A DNA stretch of 64,000 bases from positions 1-64,000 of the forward strand of contig NZ_AZRK01000042.1 of NCBI RefSeq assembly GCF_002895485.1, written 5' to 3'. A program made the translations under genes and the position numbers. The notes under the pieces are model-generated. The model did not search any database and was not told the origin of the DNA. It saw only the letters and a list, made by a program, of their open reading frames with translations. The stretch is from Petrotoga sp. 9PWA.NaAc.5.4 (GTDB lineage Bacteria > Thermotogota > Thermotogae > Petrotogales > Petrotogaceae). This document shows positions 9,678-17,709 of the stretch, one piece after another (the stretch's first letter is position 1; every line of letters begins with the position of its first letter).

Positions 9678-9714
9678 CCAATGGAAAAAGAGTAATAATC
9701 ATAATCCTCTTTTA

Positions 9715-10136
9715 TTAAATATATATCCTGACTTTGACAGTTATATAAGGGAAAGGCAAAATCCTGTCACTTTCTTCTTCAGGGAGATCGAGTATTTCAA
9801 AGAACCGATGGGAGAGTATGGCTGCTCTTTGTAGTTGGACTAAATTCTCATTTATTATGCTAATTGGTTCATAAATCGATGGTACAAAAGAATAAAATGC
9901 AATTAAAGTGTCCAAGGAGATATTTCCTCTTATCGCAAATAATCCTCCAATTTCTAGCTTTCCCTAATACTTTTATAACAGACTTTCCATATATTTTCTA
10001 TTTTAAATTCTGTAAAAAAGAATGATTTTAGATCACTGGATTTTAATCCGTTTTTTATATGAAAGTTTGTGTATGTCACTTCTACTAATTGAGGTTGTTT
10101 AATTTGTTGTAGAGACTCTATATTTTGTTTTATCAT
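9715..10136 (-). pseudogene. Decayed ABC exporter transmembrane segment
   Basis: From about 9960 down to 9715 the minus strand encodes LEIGGLFAIRGNISLDTLIA and then FYSFVPSIYEP, a typical membrane-domain segment of ABC exporters. In-frame stops close both sides. The part at 9954-10136 in another frame (MIKQNIESLQQIKQ...) fits the cytoplasmic-loop region just upstream in such exporters, so a frameshift is likely. No ATPase domain is found. The membrane-domain identification is fairly sure; the upstream part is tentative. Confidence 0.5.
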
Positions 10137-10384
10137 TTCGAAAGAAGGGTATCCTCCTTAAGACATAAACACCAAAACAAAGACAAAAATGTTAGAAAGT
10201 CATGAAGACATTCAAAATAAGATAGATAACTTAGAAAAATATCAAGAAATAAAAATAACCATAGAAAATTATATGAAAGAATTAGAAAAAATAGAACAAG
10301 CTATAAAATTGTAAAAATTGAGTATTATTTTCGCTGGTTTTTAACAATTTAAGGATTTGTTTAAGGAATAGAGTTATAAAAGTT
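10137..10384. other. Gap between two pseudogenes, no confident gene
   Basis: The stretch holds a 41-codon open frame at 10189-10314 on the plus strand (MLESHEDIQNKIDNLEKYQE...), predicted to be a short coiled coil. It has no ribosome-binding site and no recognisable relative. It may be the tail of another decayed gene. Nothing else is supported. Confidence 0.3.
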
Positions 10385-10614
10385 TTACTGTAACTGTAAG
10401 ATGTAGGATTCCTGCACAATAAGAAATTGGGATGAAGTGAATATTTTGTTGGGGGAAAATTCTTTGATTTCGTCAAAAACGATGTATGTTTCTTCGTCAT
10501 CCCAATATTCTGCACAGTCTTTCTTACATTTTTCTAACAATGTTCTTGTTTTAAAAGCTATATCGCCTATGATTATTTATCCATCTTCACAGAGTAGTTC
10601 TTTCAGTTATAAAT
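10385..10614 (-). pseudogene. 3' remnant of a class I SAM-dependent methyltransferase
   Basis: The minus strand reads LKELLCEDG, a stop codon, then IIIGDIAFKTRTLLEKCKKD and EYWDDEETYIVFDEIK to a TAA at 10385-10387. This is the end of a small class I methyltransferase (strand 5 and the region after it). The in-frame stop and the missing SAM-binding half make it a pseudogene. Identification rests on pattern memory and should be checked by a translated search. Confidence 0.5.
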
Positions 10615-10641
10615 AAATCTTTTTTAATTTTGTTATAAATA

Positions 10642-10687
10642 GTATCATTAGAATAAATAAAAGGGTATCATTAGAATAAATAAAAGA
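10642..10687 (+). repeat. Tandem duplication, 23-bp unit
   Basis: GTATCATTAGAATAAATAAA occurs at 10642 and again at 10665, giving a 23-base period just upstream of the DUF4438 gene. It may duplicate a promoter -10-like segment, but no clear -35 is seen. Confidence 0.6.
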
Positions 10688-10720
10688 TTATTTAATTAAA
10701 TGCAAAAGGAGGATGTTTGA

Positions 10721-11605
10721 GTGAGAACAAATCGGGATAGATTGGTTATGATTTCTGTACAAGGTACTATTTCTAATCCAGAACATACGGGTAGACATTC
10801 TGTTTCTCATAGTGGAGAACCATTTTTGCTGCCTGGAACAGGTGGCATCACATACAACGTTAGAGTTGGGGACTGTGCTTTTGGTTGGGAAGTTGATCAT
10901 GTGGAGCCTGGAGTTTCTACGTTGTTAGATCAGAAAGATAGAAATTCCCCACAAAATAGAGGTTACCATTTTTATTCATGCGTTGGTAATGAAGCAAAGG
11001 TTGTTACAGGGGATGCTAAAGGAGCAAAAGGAATTGTTACTGGGCATCATGGTGGTGCAGAACATATTCTTATTGATTTTTCTGAAGAAGTTTTGGATAA
11101 ATTAACCCTTGATGATAAATTTTTAATTAAAGGTTTCGGACAAGGTTTGAAATTGTTAGATTATCCTGATGTACATGTGTACAATTTAGATCCGAATCTT
11201 TTGGAAAAGATGGGTATAATTGAGAAAAATGGTGAACTACATGTTCCTGTTGTTGCGGTAGTTCCTCCTTTTTTGATGGGATCGGGAATAGGTTCTACAA
11301 CTATGGGAACAGGGGATTATGATATTATGACAGCTGATTATAATGCTTTAAAAGAGTATGGCTTGACTGAGTTAAGATTTGGGGATTTGGTGTACATACA
11401 AGATCATGACAATTCTTATGGTAGATGTTACAGGAAAGGTGCCGCCTCAATCGGTGTGATTATACACAGCGATTGTAAACTAGCAGGACATGGGCCTGGA
11501 GTGACGATTTTGATGACATGTGCAAAGAGCATATTAAAGCCGATTATTTCACAAGATGCGAATATAGCAAAAATTCTTAAGATTGGTAGATTTGAAGAGA
11601 AGTAA
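10721..11605 (+). CDS. DUF4438 domain-containing protein
   Basis: This 294-residue protein is recognisable as DUF4438, a family common in Thermotogota and some Firmicutes and without an assigned function. It contains His-rich loops (TGRHSVSHSG near residue 24, TGHHGGAEH near 107) and a Gly-rich segment (GSGIGSTTMGTGDYD near 187). The GTG start at 10721 follows AAAGGAGG at a good distance. No signal peptide or membrane segment is seen, so it is probably cytoplasmic. It shares orientation with the YfcC and DUF2817 genes downstream. I do not assign an activity. Confidence 0.8.
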   Translation: MRTNRDRLVMISVQGTISNPEHTGRHSVSHSGEPFLLPGTGGITYNVRVGDCAFGWEVDHVEPGVSTLLDQKDRNSPQNRGYHFYSCVGNEAKVVTGDAKGAKGIVTGHHGGAEHILIDFSEEVLDKLTLDDKFLIKGFGQGLKLLDYPDVHVYNLDPNLLEKMGIIEKNGELHVPVVAVVPPFLMGSGIGSTTMGTGDYDIMTADYNALKEYGLTELRFGDLVYIQDHDNSYGRCYRKGAASIGVIIHSDCKLAGHGPGVTILMTCAKSILKPIISQDANIAKILKIGRFEEK

Positions 11606-11634
11606 AAAATTATTAATTTTAAATGGAGGTTAAT

Positions 11635-11751
11635 ATGTTTTAAATTTCTGACAAGCTTGAAATAGCTCATGATACTTTTAGTGTATGGGTTGAAGCACTT
11701 AAGATTGTCGAGAATGCGAAAGTAGGTCAGTTTGTTATTGTAATGGCTTAA
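11635..11751 (+). pseudogene. N-terminal remnant of a ferredoxin-NADP-reductase-like subunit
   Basis: A good ribosome-binding site (TGGAGG) leads to ATG 11635, but the third codon is TAA. Beyond it the frame reads ISDKLEIAHDTFSVWVEALK and ENAKVGQFVIVMA before another stop. This resembles the start of the electron-transfer subunits related to PyrK/SudB (the AKxGQFvIV motif). Only about 38 codons survive. A related, more decayed copy lies at 14408-14472. Confidence 0.45.
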
Positions 11752-11808
11752 AAGGTAGTGTATAATAGAAAATAAAAAATTTCATTTTTATTAAATGGGG
11801 GCAGATAT

Positions 11809-13203
11809 ATGGAAAAATCGGCACAAATAGGGAGAAAAACCTTCATAACATCTGCTTTAATAATTTTTTCAATTATGATGATTGCGGGGATTTTAACAAA
11901 AGTGTTACCTTCGGGAGAGTATCAAAGACAAATAATTGATGGAAGAACCATTATAATTGAAAATTCTTATCAAATTATTGATAAACCTGATTATCCAATT
12001 TGGAGATGGTTTAGCGCTCCTATTGAAGTGTTATGGAGTTCTGATGCCGCTCTTGTTATTACGATAATTGTTTTTATATTAGTGGTTTCTGGTTCAATAT
12101 ATGTTTTAAACAGAAATCATGTAATAGAGTATATTATTAAAAAAATTGTAGCAAAATATCACAATCAAAAAACGATTTTGTTATCTTTAATTATTTTGAT
12201 TTTTATGCTTTTAGGTGCACTAATGGGGATTTTTGAAGAGATTATTCCTTTGGTTCCAATAGTTATTATGTTCTCATATTTTTTAGGTTGGGATGATTTA
12301 ACAGGTTTGGGAATGAGTCTTTTAGCAACAGGGTTTGGTTTTTCGGCTGCAATAGCAAATCCTTTTAGCTTGGGAATAGCTCAGAGTATTGCAGAAGTTC
12401 CTTTGTTTTCAGGAATTGGGTTAAGAATAATTATTTTCCTTACTACGTATATTCTATTACTCCTTTTTATGATTCAATATACTAAAAAACATGAACATAA
12501 AGTAGTACCTCAGAAAGATGATATTTTAGATTATAACAAAGATGTATCAAAGGCTTCTAAAGTTTTGATTTTAATTATTTCTATACTTTTTTTGTTAATT
12601 CTGATTTCTGGATTTACTGGATTTATGAGTAGTATGATGCTTCCTATAGCTGGGGTATTATTTTTATTAGCTGGATTAATATCTGGTTATGTTATAGAGA
12701 AAAACATTATGAAAGTAATCAAAGACTTTTTTAAAGGAATTATTCCAATACTACCAGGTGTTGTTTTAATACTAATGGCAATGTCTGTTAAATTGATTAT
12801 AACAAATGGGAAGATCTTAGATACAATATTATACAATGTATCGTCTATCATCTCTAATTTTGATCCTGTTGGGGCGATATTTTCTTTATATTTGTTCTTT
12901 TTTATTATGAATTTGTTTATAGGATCAGCTTCGGCTAAAGCTTTTTTGACAATGCCAATTATTGCACCTTTGGCAGATTTGGTAGGAATAACTCGGCAAA
13001 CAGCGGTTCAAGCTTTTGTCTTTGGGGATGGTTTTAGTAATTTATTATACCCTACTAATGCGGTTTTATTGATTGCTTTAGGTATTGCGGGAGTTAGTTA
13101 TTTAAAATGGTTTAAATTTGTATGGAAAATCCAATTAGTAATGTTTTTAATTTCATTATTCTATTTGTTTATTGCAGTAAAAATAGGTTATGGACCAATT
13201 TGA
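11809..13203 (+). CDS. YfcC-family (DcuC-like) basic amino acid/C4-dicarboxylate carrier
   Basis: This 464-residue integral membrane protein has roughly a dozen hydrophobic segments. It carries family features of YfcC/ion-transporter-superfamily carriers: the extracytoplasmic PSGEY motif near residue 30, GIFEEIIPLVPI near 137, GFGFSAAIANPFSLGIAQ near 181, and a late FGDGFSN...YPTNAV motif near 404. Substrates in this family include dicarboxylates, amino acids and peptides; the substrate here is unknown. Its stop overlaps the start of the DUF2817 gene (TGATG), so transport and hydrolysis may be linked. Confidence 0.8.
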   Translation: MEKSAQIGRKTFITSALIIFSIMMIAGILTKVLPSGEYQRQIIDGRTIIIENSYQIIDKPDYPIWRWFSAPIEVLWSSDAALVITIIVFILVVSGSIYVLNRNHVIEYIIKKIVAKYHNQKTILLSLIILIFMLLGALMGIFEEIIPLVPIVIMFSYFLGWDDLTGLGMSLLATGFGFSAAIANPFSLGIAQSIAEVPLFSGIGLRIIIFLTTYILLLLFMIQYTKKHEHKVVPQKDDILDYNKDVSKASKVLILIISILFLLILISGFTGFMSSMMLPIAGVLFLLAGLISGYVIEKNIMKVIKDFFKGIIPILPGVVLILMAMSVKLIITNGKILDTILYNVSSIISNFDPVGAIFSLYLFFFIMNLFIGSASAKAFLTMPIIAPLADLVGITRQTAVQAFVFGDGFSNLLYPTNAVLLIALGIAGVSYLKWFKFVWKIQLVMFLISLFYLFIAVKIGYGPI

Positions 13204-14318
13204 TGGAAGGGAAAATCTTGTATAATTATCATTTTGATTATAATAATTGTAGAAAAGAATTTATGAGTTTTAAGGATGATTTATCAAAATACTACTCTTT
13301 AGTTTCTAAAGAGTGCTTTCTGGTTGAAGAGGATTGTTATATAGATAGTTTTCGATGTGAAAATCAAACCAATGACAAGATATTGTTGATAACGACTGGT
13401 TTACATGGAATAGAAGGATATGCTGGAAATGTGTTTTTGCAAATTTTTGTAAAGGAATTTTTGTCTTTGATAAAACATGATAAAGTTTCTTTATTTTTGA
13501 TACATTCAATAAATCCTTGGGGGATGAAAAATAAAAGAAGAGTTAATGAAAATAACGTCGATTTGAATAGAAATTTTTTATTTCAAAATAATGATTTGGA
13601 AAATGAATCTTATTTAAAAATGAGAAAGTATTTCAAGAAACAAAGACTTGTTAAAACTTCTGATCTGAATTTGGTATTCAGTTTTTTTCAATTATTGCCT
13701 TATTTAACTTCTTTGGGAATAAAAGGAATAACTGAAGCTTTAACAAAAGGACAATATATTGATGAAAATAGTGTTTATTATGGTGGTAGACTCGAGCAAA
13801 AAGAGACGAAGTACTTAAAAGAAGTTTACGAAAAAATATATAATAGTTATGGGTTTGTCTTACATTTTGATATTCACACGGGGGCAGGGCCAAAAAATAA
13901 AATGATAATTGTTAATTCATCTTTTTATAATGATAAAAAGGAGAAATTAGAAAAAGATTTTGAATATTCTCCAATTACAAAAGTAAGCAAAGATTCATTC
14001 TATGATATAAGTGGAGATATGATCGATTATATATATAAAAAATATCAAAATGTTTCGAACTTTTATTCAACATGTTTCGAATATGGTACCTTAGGTGAAG
14101 GGTTAATAGGTCAATTGAAAAGTTTAAAAACTCTAATTCTTGAGAACCAAGCATTTTATTATGGAACGAAAAATAGTAGGATTCAGTCAAGAATTGATAA
14201 ATTATTTAAAAAAATGTTTTTTCCAGAAGAGAAAATTTGGAAAGAAAATTTTGAGAATGATTCTAAAAGCGCATTGAGAGGGATTTTAAAGTATTTTGGG
14301 TTTATAGTTGAAAACTAA
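13203..14318 (+). CDS. DUF2817 zinc-carboxypeptidase-like protein
   Basis: This M14-like fold protein has a metal-binding motif TGLHGIEGYAGN (about residue 63), the DUF2817 signature HSINPWGMKNKRRVNENNVD with an LNRNF motif, and the second metal ligand in LHFDIHTGAGP. I prefer ATG 13203 (MEGKILYNYHFD) over the further upstream in-frame start inside the carrier gene, because it overlaps the carrier stop by one base. That gives 371 residues. No signal peptide, so cytoplasmic. Inference: it hydrolyses an amide or peptide imported by the carrier. Confidence 0.75.
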   Translation: MEGKILYNYHFDYNNCRKEFMSFKDDLSKYYSLVSKECFLVEEDCYIDSFRCENQTNDKILLITTGLHGIEGYAGNVFLQIFVKEFLSLIKHDKVSLFLIHSINPWGMKNKRRVNENNVDLNRNFLFQNNDLENESYLKMRKYFKKQRLVKTSDLNLVFSFFQLLPYLTSLGIKGITEALTKGQYIDENSVYYGGRLEQKETKYLKEVYEKIYNSYGFVLHFDIHTGAGPKNKMIIVNSSFYNDKKEKLEKDFEYSPITKVSKDSFYDISGDMIDYIYKKYQNVSNFYSTCFEYGTLGEGLIGQLKSLKTLILENQAFYYGTKNSRIQSRIDKLFKKMFFPEEKIWKENFENDSKSALRGILKYFGFIVEN

Positions 14319-14407
14319 TTTAATAAAATTGAGGATCTTAGTAGTGTTTTTATATAATTGAATACATTATTTTAAAGCAAAATACAAGTTTTAGATGAAG
14401 TCTAAAA

Positions 14408-14472
14408 ATGTTTAAAATTTCTGTTATGTTGAAATAGTTCGAATACTTTTATTTTATGAGAATACGTAATTG
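14408..14472 (+). pseudogene. Second decayed copy of the electron-transfer-subunit remnant
   Basis: The 55 bases from ATG 14408 can be aligned with those from 11635 (shared ATGTTT-AAATTTCTG, TTGAAATAG and ATACTTTTA blocks) with a few changes and one gap. Its frame is stopped after nine codons. It contributes nothing coding today. Confidence 0.3.
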
Positions 14473-14489
14473 AGAGTGCTTTTAAGCCT

Positions 14490-15575
14490 TTACATAGTAA
14501 TAACTCCTTCAAAAATTGTTTGTATTGTATCTAAGTCTTTATTTAAAACGACGAGATTTGCAAAATATCCTGTTTCTATTCTGCCTTTATTAGTTATTCC
14601 AAGGTCTATTAAGGCATTATAAGATGATACTTTAGATAATTCTTGAAATGAGCAATTTGTAAATTTTTTAAAATTTTTAACTCCTTCGTTGAATAGTAAA
14701 GTACTTCCAGCTATAGTTCCGTCTTTAAGTCTTGCTTCTTTGTTTTTTACTGTTACATCGAGTCCTCCTAAATTATAGTTTCCATCTTCCAAACCAGCAG
14801 CTTCCATTGAATCAGTAACTAAAATTATGTTGTTAGCTCCCTTTGTTTTATAAACTAAATTTACAAATTCAGGAGATAAATGAATGCCATCACATATAAT
14901 TTCTATTTTGAAATTTAAAAGAAAACCTGCTCCTGTGCCACCTATTTCTCTATGGTGTAAAGGAGTTATAGCATTTGGAAAATGGGTAATTCTATTTATT
15001 CCTTCTTGAAAAGCTCTTTTGAAAATATTGTATGTAGCAATTGAGTGTCCTAAAGAAATTTTTACATTCTTTTCTTTTAAATAATTAATTACTTCGAAAA
15101 AGCCTTCAGCTTCTGGAGCCATGGTAATTAATTTCACTTGTTCTTCAATGATCTCTTCTAACTCTTCAAGCGATGGATTCCTAATAAAGTCAGGGTTTTG
15201 AGCTCCTTTCTTTTCTAAATTGAGAAAAGGCCCTTCTAAATGAACTCCTTCTATTGATAAACCTACATTTTTAGTATTTTTTAACACGCTTAAAATTTCT
15301 TCTTTTGATGCAGAAACAGTGGTAGGGAAAAAAGATGTTACCCCATATGAGAAATTATTTTTAGCCCAATTTTTAAAATCTTCTGTAGATGCGCTCATTG
15401 TGTCTATTTTCTTTTGGGCATGAGTATGGGTATCTACAAAGCCTGGCATAACGATGTAATCATATTTATGATAATCTTTAACTATAACTCGTGAAATTTT
15501 TTTATCTTTTATTTCAATATCACCGGTAAATTCACCTTTTATTGGATCAACAATCAAAACTCTGTTTAAATTCAT
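14490..15575 (-). CDS. nagA: N-acetylglucosamine-6-phosphate deacetylase-like amidohydrolase
   Basis: NagA removes the acetyl group from GlcNAc-6-phosphate, feeding amino sugars into glycolysis or murein synthesis. Visible family features are GFVDTHTHA (metal loop), LEGPFLN, LGHSIATY, THFPNAITPLHHRE, ICDGIHLSPE, and VTDSMEAAG carrying the catalytic Asp. The ATG at 15575 has a GGAGG site eight bases away, better than the in-frame TTG at 15590, and gives 361 residues, normal for NagA. It lies downstream of an oligopeptide-type transporter and a repeat array, so cotranscription is uncertain. Confidence 0.85.
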   Translation of the reverse strand: MNLNRVLIVDPIKGEFTGDIEIKDKKISRVIVKDYHKYDYIVMPGFVDTHTHAQKKIDTMSASTEDFKNWAKNNFSYGVTSFFPTTVSASKEEILSVLKNTKNVGLSIEGVHLEGPFLNLEKKGAQNPDFIRNPSLEELEEIIEEQVKLITMAPEAEGFFEVINYLKEKNVKISLGHSIATYNIFKRAFQEGINRITHFPNAITPLHHREIGGTGAGFLLNFKIEIICDGIHLSPEFVNLVYKTKGANNIILVTDSMEAAGLEDGNYNLGGLDVTVKNKEARLKDGTIAGSTLLFNEGVKNFKKFTNCSFQELSKVSSYNALIDLGITNKGRIETGYFANLVVLNKDLDTIQTIFEGVITM

Positions 15576-15614
15576 GTTTTTATCCTCCAAGTGTAAAAAT
15601 TTTAATCAAAGGCT

Positions 15615-15895
15615 TTTTTCTTTTAAGGTACTCGGTACTTTATATTGAAAAAGGGAGGGGGGCTTCGCCCTGGACCCGTTTTAAATTCAAAAACTTTTTT
15701 CAAAATCTTTATTTCTAAAGTCAATGATATTTTTTAAGGTACTCGGTACTTTACACTGAAAAAGGGATGGGGCTTCGCCCTGGACCCTTTTAAAATTCAA
15801 AAGCTTTATTTCTAAAGTCAATAATATTTTTTGAGGTAGTCGGTACTTTATACTGAGAAGAAAAGGAGAGGACTTCGCCCTGGACCCTTTTAAAA
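15615..15895 (-). repeat. Tandem array of three half-copies of the intergenic repeat
   Basis: Three units with a period of about 100-110 bases each contain GGCTTCGCCCTGGACCC (GACTTCGCCC in the third), a TTTCTAAAGT end and a GGTACTCGGTAC-type segment. Hairpin starts are at about 15661, 15771 and 15871. Read on the minus strand they match the left half of the 200-bp element seen elsewhere. The array starts directly at the stop codon of the permease gene and fills the gap to nagA. Confidence 0.75.
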
Positions 15896-16726
15896 TTAGC
15901 GATTTAATTTAGGATCCAAGACGTCTCTTAACCCATCTCCAAGGATATTTACACTTAATACGATAACTGCAATCACCAAACCTGGAAATAATGTTACCCA
16001 AGGAGCTACCATAATGAAATTAGTACCTTGACCTACAAGATTTCCTAAGGTTGCTTCAGGTGGTGGAACTCCTAAACCAAGGAATCCTAAAGATGCCTCC
16101 GTCAATATGGCTGTGGAAAAGTTCATGGTGAAACTAACTATAAATATTGATAGTATATTGGGAAAAATAACAGAAATCATTATTCCTAAATCACTTTTTC
16201 CTAAAGCTCTTGAGGCTTTTACATAATTTGATTCTTTAATAGAAATGGTTGAGCTTCTTATTGTTCTAGCGAAGATTGGAATATATATTATACCTATTGC
16301 GATAATTAAATTAATCATATTAGTTCCAAATAATGCTACAATAAACAAAGCTAATACTAACGAAGGAAATGCGAAAAAAGCATCTATTATTCTTGAAATT
16401 ATTTGATCTATTATACCTCCATAATAACCAGCTAAGATTCCTAAAAAAGTACCTATTATTGAAGCTATAATTATTGAGTTTAAAGCTATTAGCAAGCTAT
16501 TTTGAATTCCGTAAATACATCTTGAAAAAATGTCTCTACCAAATTGATCTGTACCAAAAATATGTTCGCGAGTTGGAGGATTTAAAATATATTTAGAATT
16601 CATTTCGTTTGGAGGAAATGGGGCGAACAGTTTTGGGAAAAAAGATATAAATATAAACAAAAATATTATAAATGCGCTTATTAAATTTAGTTTGTTTTTG
16701 CTAAAATTTTTTAAAAATCTTTTCAT
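15896..16726 (-). CDS. Oligopeptide-type ABC transporter permease (DppC/OppC family)
   Basis: This 276-residue inner-membrane permease has an N-terminal OppC region, the characteristic HIFGTDQFGRDIFSRCIYG segment near residue 55, and about six membrane helices. The ATPase-contact EAA loop ASRALGKSDLGIM lies near residue 176. It starts 12 bases after the DppB-type gene, so the two form a heterodimeric channel. The ATPase subunits normally following are absent from the window; another locus must supply them. Confidence 0.88.
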   Translation of the reverse strand: MKRFLKNFSKNKLNLISAFIIFLFIFISFFPKLFAPFPPNEMNSKYILNPPTREHIFGTDQFGRDIFSRCIYGIQNSLLIALNSIIIASIIGTFLGILAGYYGGIIDQIISRIIDAFFAFPSLVLALFIVALFGTNMINLIIAIGIIYIPIFARTIRSSTISIKESNYVKASRALGKSDLGIMISVIFPNILSIFIVSFTMNFSTAILTEASLGFLGLGVPPPEATLGNLVGQGTNFIMVAPWVTLFPGLVIAVIVLSVNILGDGLRDVLDPKLNR

Positions 16727-16738
16727 CTAATTTCCCCT

Positions 16739-17695
16739 TTATTCCAGATTTACACGTGGATCAACTAACGTGTATATAAAGTCTATTAATAAATTTAAAA
16801 CAATAATTAAGACCACAATAAATAAGATTATTCCCTGTATTACTGGATAATCTCTTTGGTTAACTGCTTGAAGTAATAGTCTTCCTATCCCAGGTAATGC
16901 AAACATATTTTCTATAACAATGCTTCCACCAAATAAAAATCCTAATTGTATTCCTGTAAAAGTAATTACAGGAATTAAAGCATTTCTAAACGCATGCTTA
17001 AAAATTACTTCGTCTTTTTTCAAACCTTTTGACAAGGCAACTTTAACGTAATCTTGTGACAAAGTTTCTATCATGCTTGTTCGCGTAATTCTTAGTATTT
17101 GAGCTGCTATCATCAAACCAAGAGTAAAAGAAGGAAGTAAAAAAATTTGTATGTTTTTTAAAGGATTTTGTAAAAATGGAACATATCCAAAAATCGAAAA
17201 ATTTTTAGAATAAGTGGAAACAAGAACTATAAAAATTGTACCAATCCAAAAAGCAGGAGAAGATAGACCAATTAGTCCTAATACTTTTATTGTGCTATCT
17301 ACAGGAGTATTCTTTTTTGTAGCTGAAACTATACCAAGAGGAATGCCTAAGATTATGCTGAATATTATCGATAACAAAGCTAACTCTAAAGTAACGGGAA
17401 GACGCTGCAGTATCATGTCTGCAACATCTTCCCCACTTCTTAATGAAATACCAAGATTTCCACTTAGAACACTTTTGATCCAAATGAAATATTGAGTAAA
17501 TAAGGGTTTATCTAATCCAAAATCCTCATACATTTTTTGTATTTGTTCTTCAGATAGATAATTTTGTGTTCCAATAATAATATCAACTACATCACCAGGA
17601 ACAAGTCTAACTAATGTAAAAACAATAATAGTAACGATAAAAATAGTAGGAATAGAGAGTAACAATCTACGTAGAAAATAAGTAAAACTCACCAA
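16739..17695 (-). CDS. Oligopeptide-type ABC transporter permease (DppB/OppB family)
   Basis: This 318-residue inner-membrane permease has the DppB N-terminus (LRRLLLSIPTIFIVTIIVFT), six predicted helices, and the EAA loop VALSKGLKKDEVIFKHAFRNALIPVI near residue 215. The start is either TTG 17695 or GTG 17692, with AAGGGTGAT just upstream. It lies 14 bases after the substrate-binding protein gene. It imports the peptide or sugar captured by that protein. Confidence 0.88.
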   Translation of the reverse strand: MVSFTYFLRRLLLSIPTIFIVTIIVFTLVRLVPGDVVDIIIGTQNYLSEEQIQKMYEDFGLDKPLFTQYFIWIKSVLSGNLGISLRSGEDVADMILQRLPVTLELALLSIIFSIILGIPLGIVSATKKNTPVDSTIKVLGLIGLSSPAFWIGTIFIVLVSTYSKNFSIFGYVPFLQNPLKNIQIFLLPSFTLGLMIAAQILRITRTSMIETLSQDYVKVALSKGLKKDEVIFKHAFRNALIPVITFTGIQLGFLFGGSIVIENMFALPGIGRLLLQAVNQRDYPVIQGIILFIVVLIIVLNLLIDFIYTLVDPRVNLE

Positions 17696-17709
17696 ATCAC
17701 CCTTTATTT

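Noticed and set aside
9954-10136. Independent 60-codon gene
   Set aside because: It runs directly into ABC-exporter sequence in a neighbouring frame, so it is better read as part of the same decayed gene.
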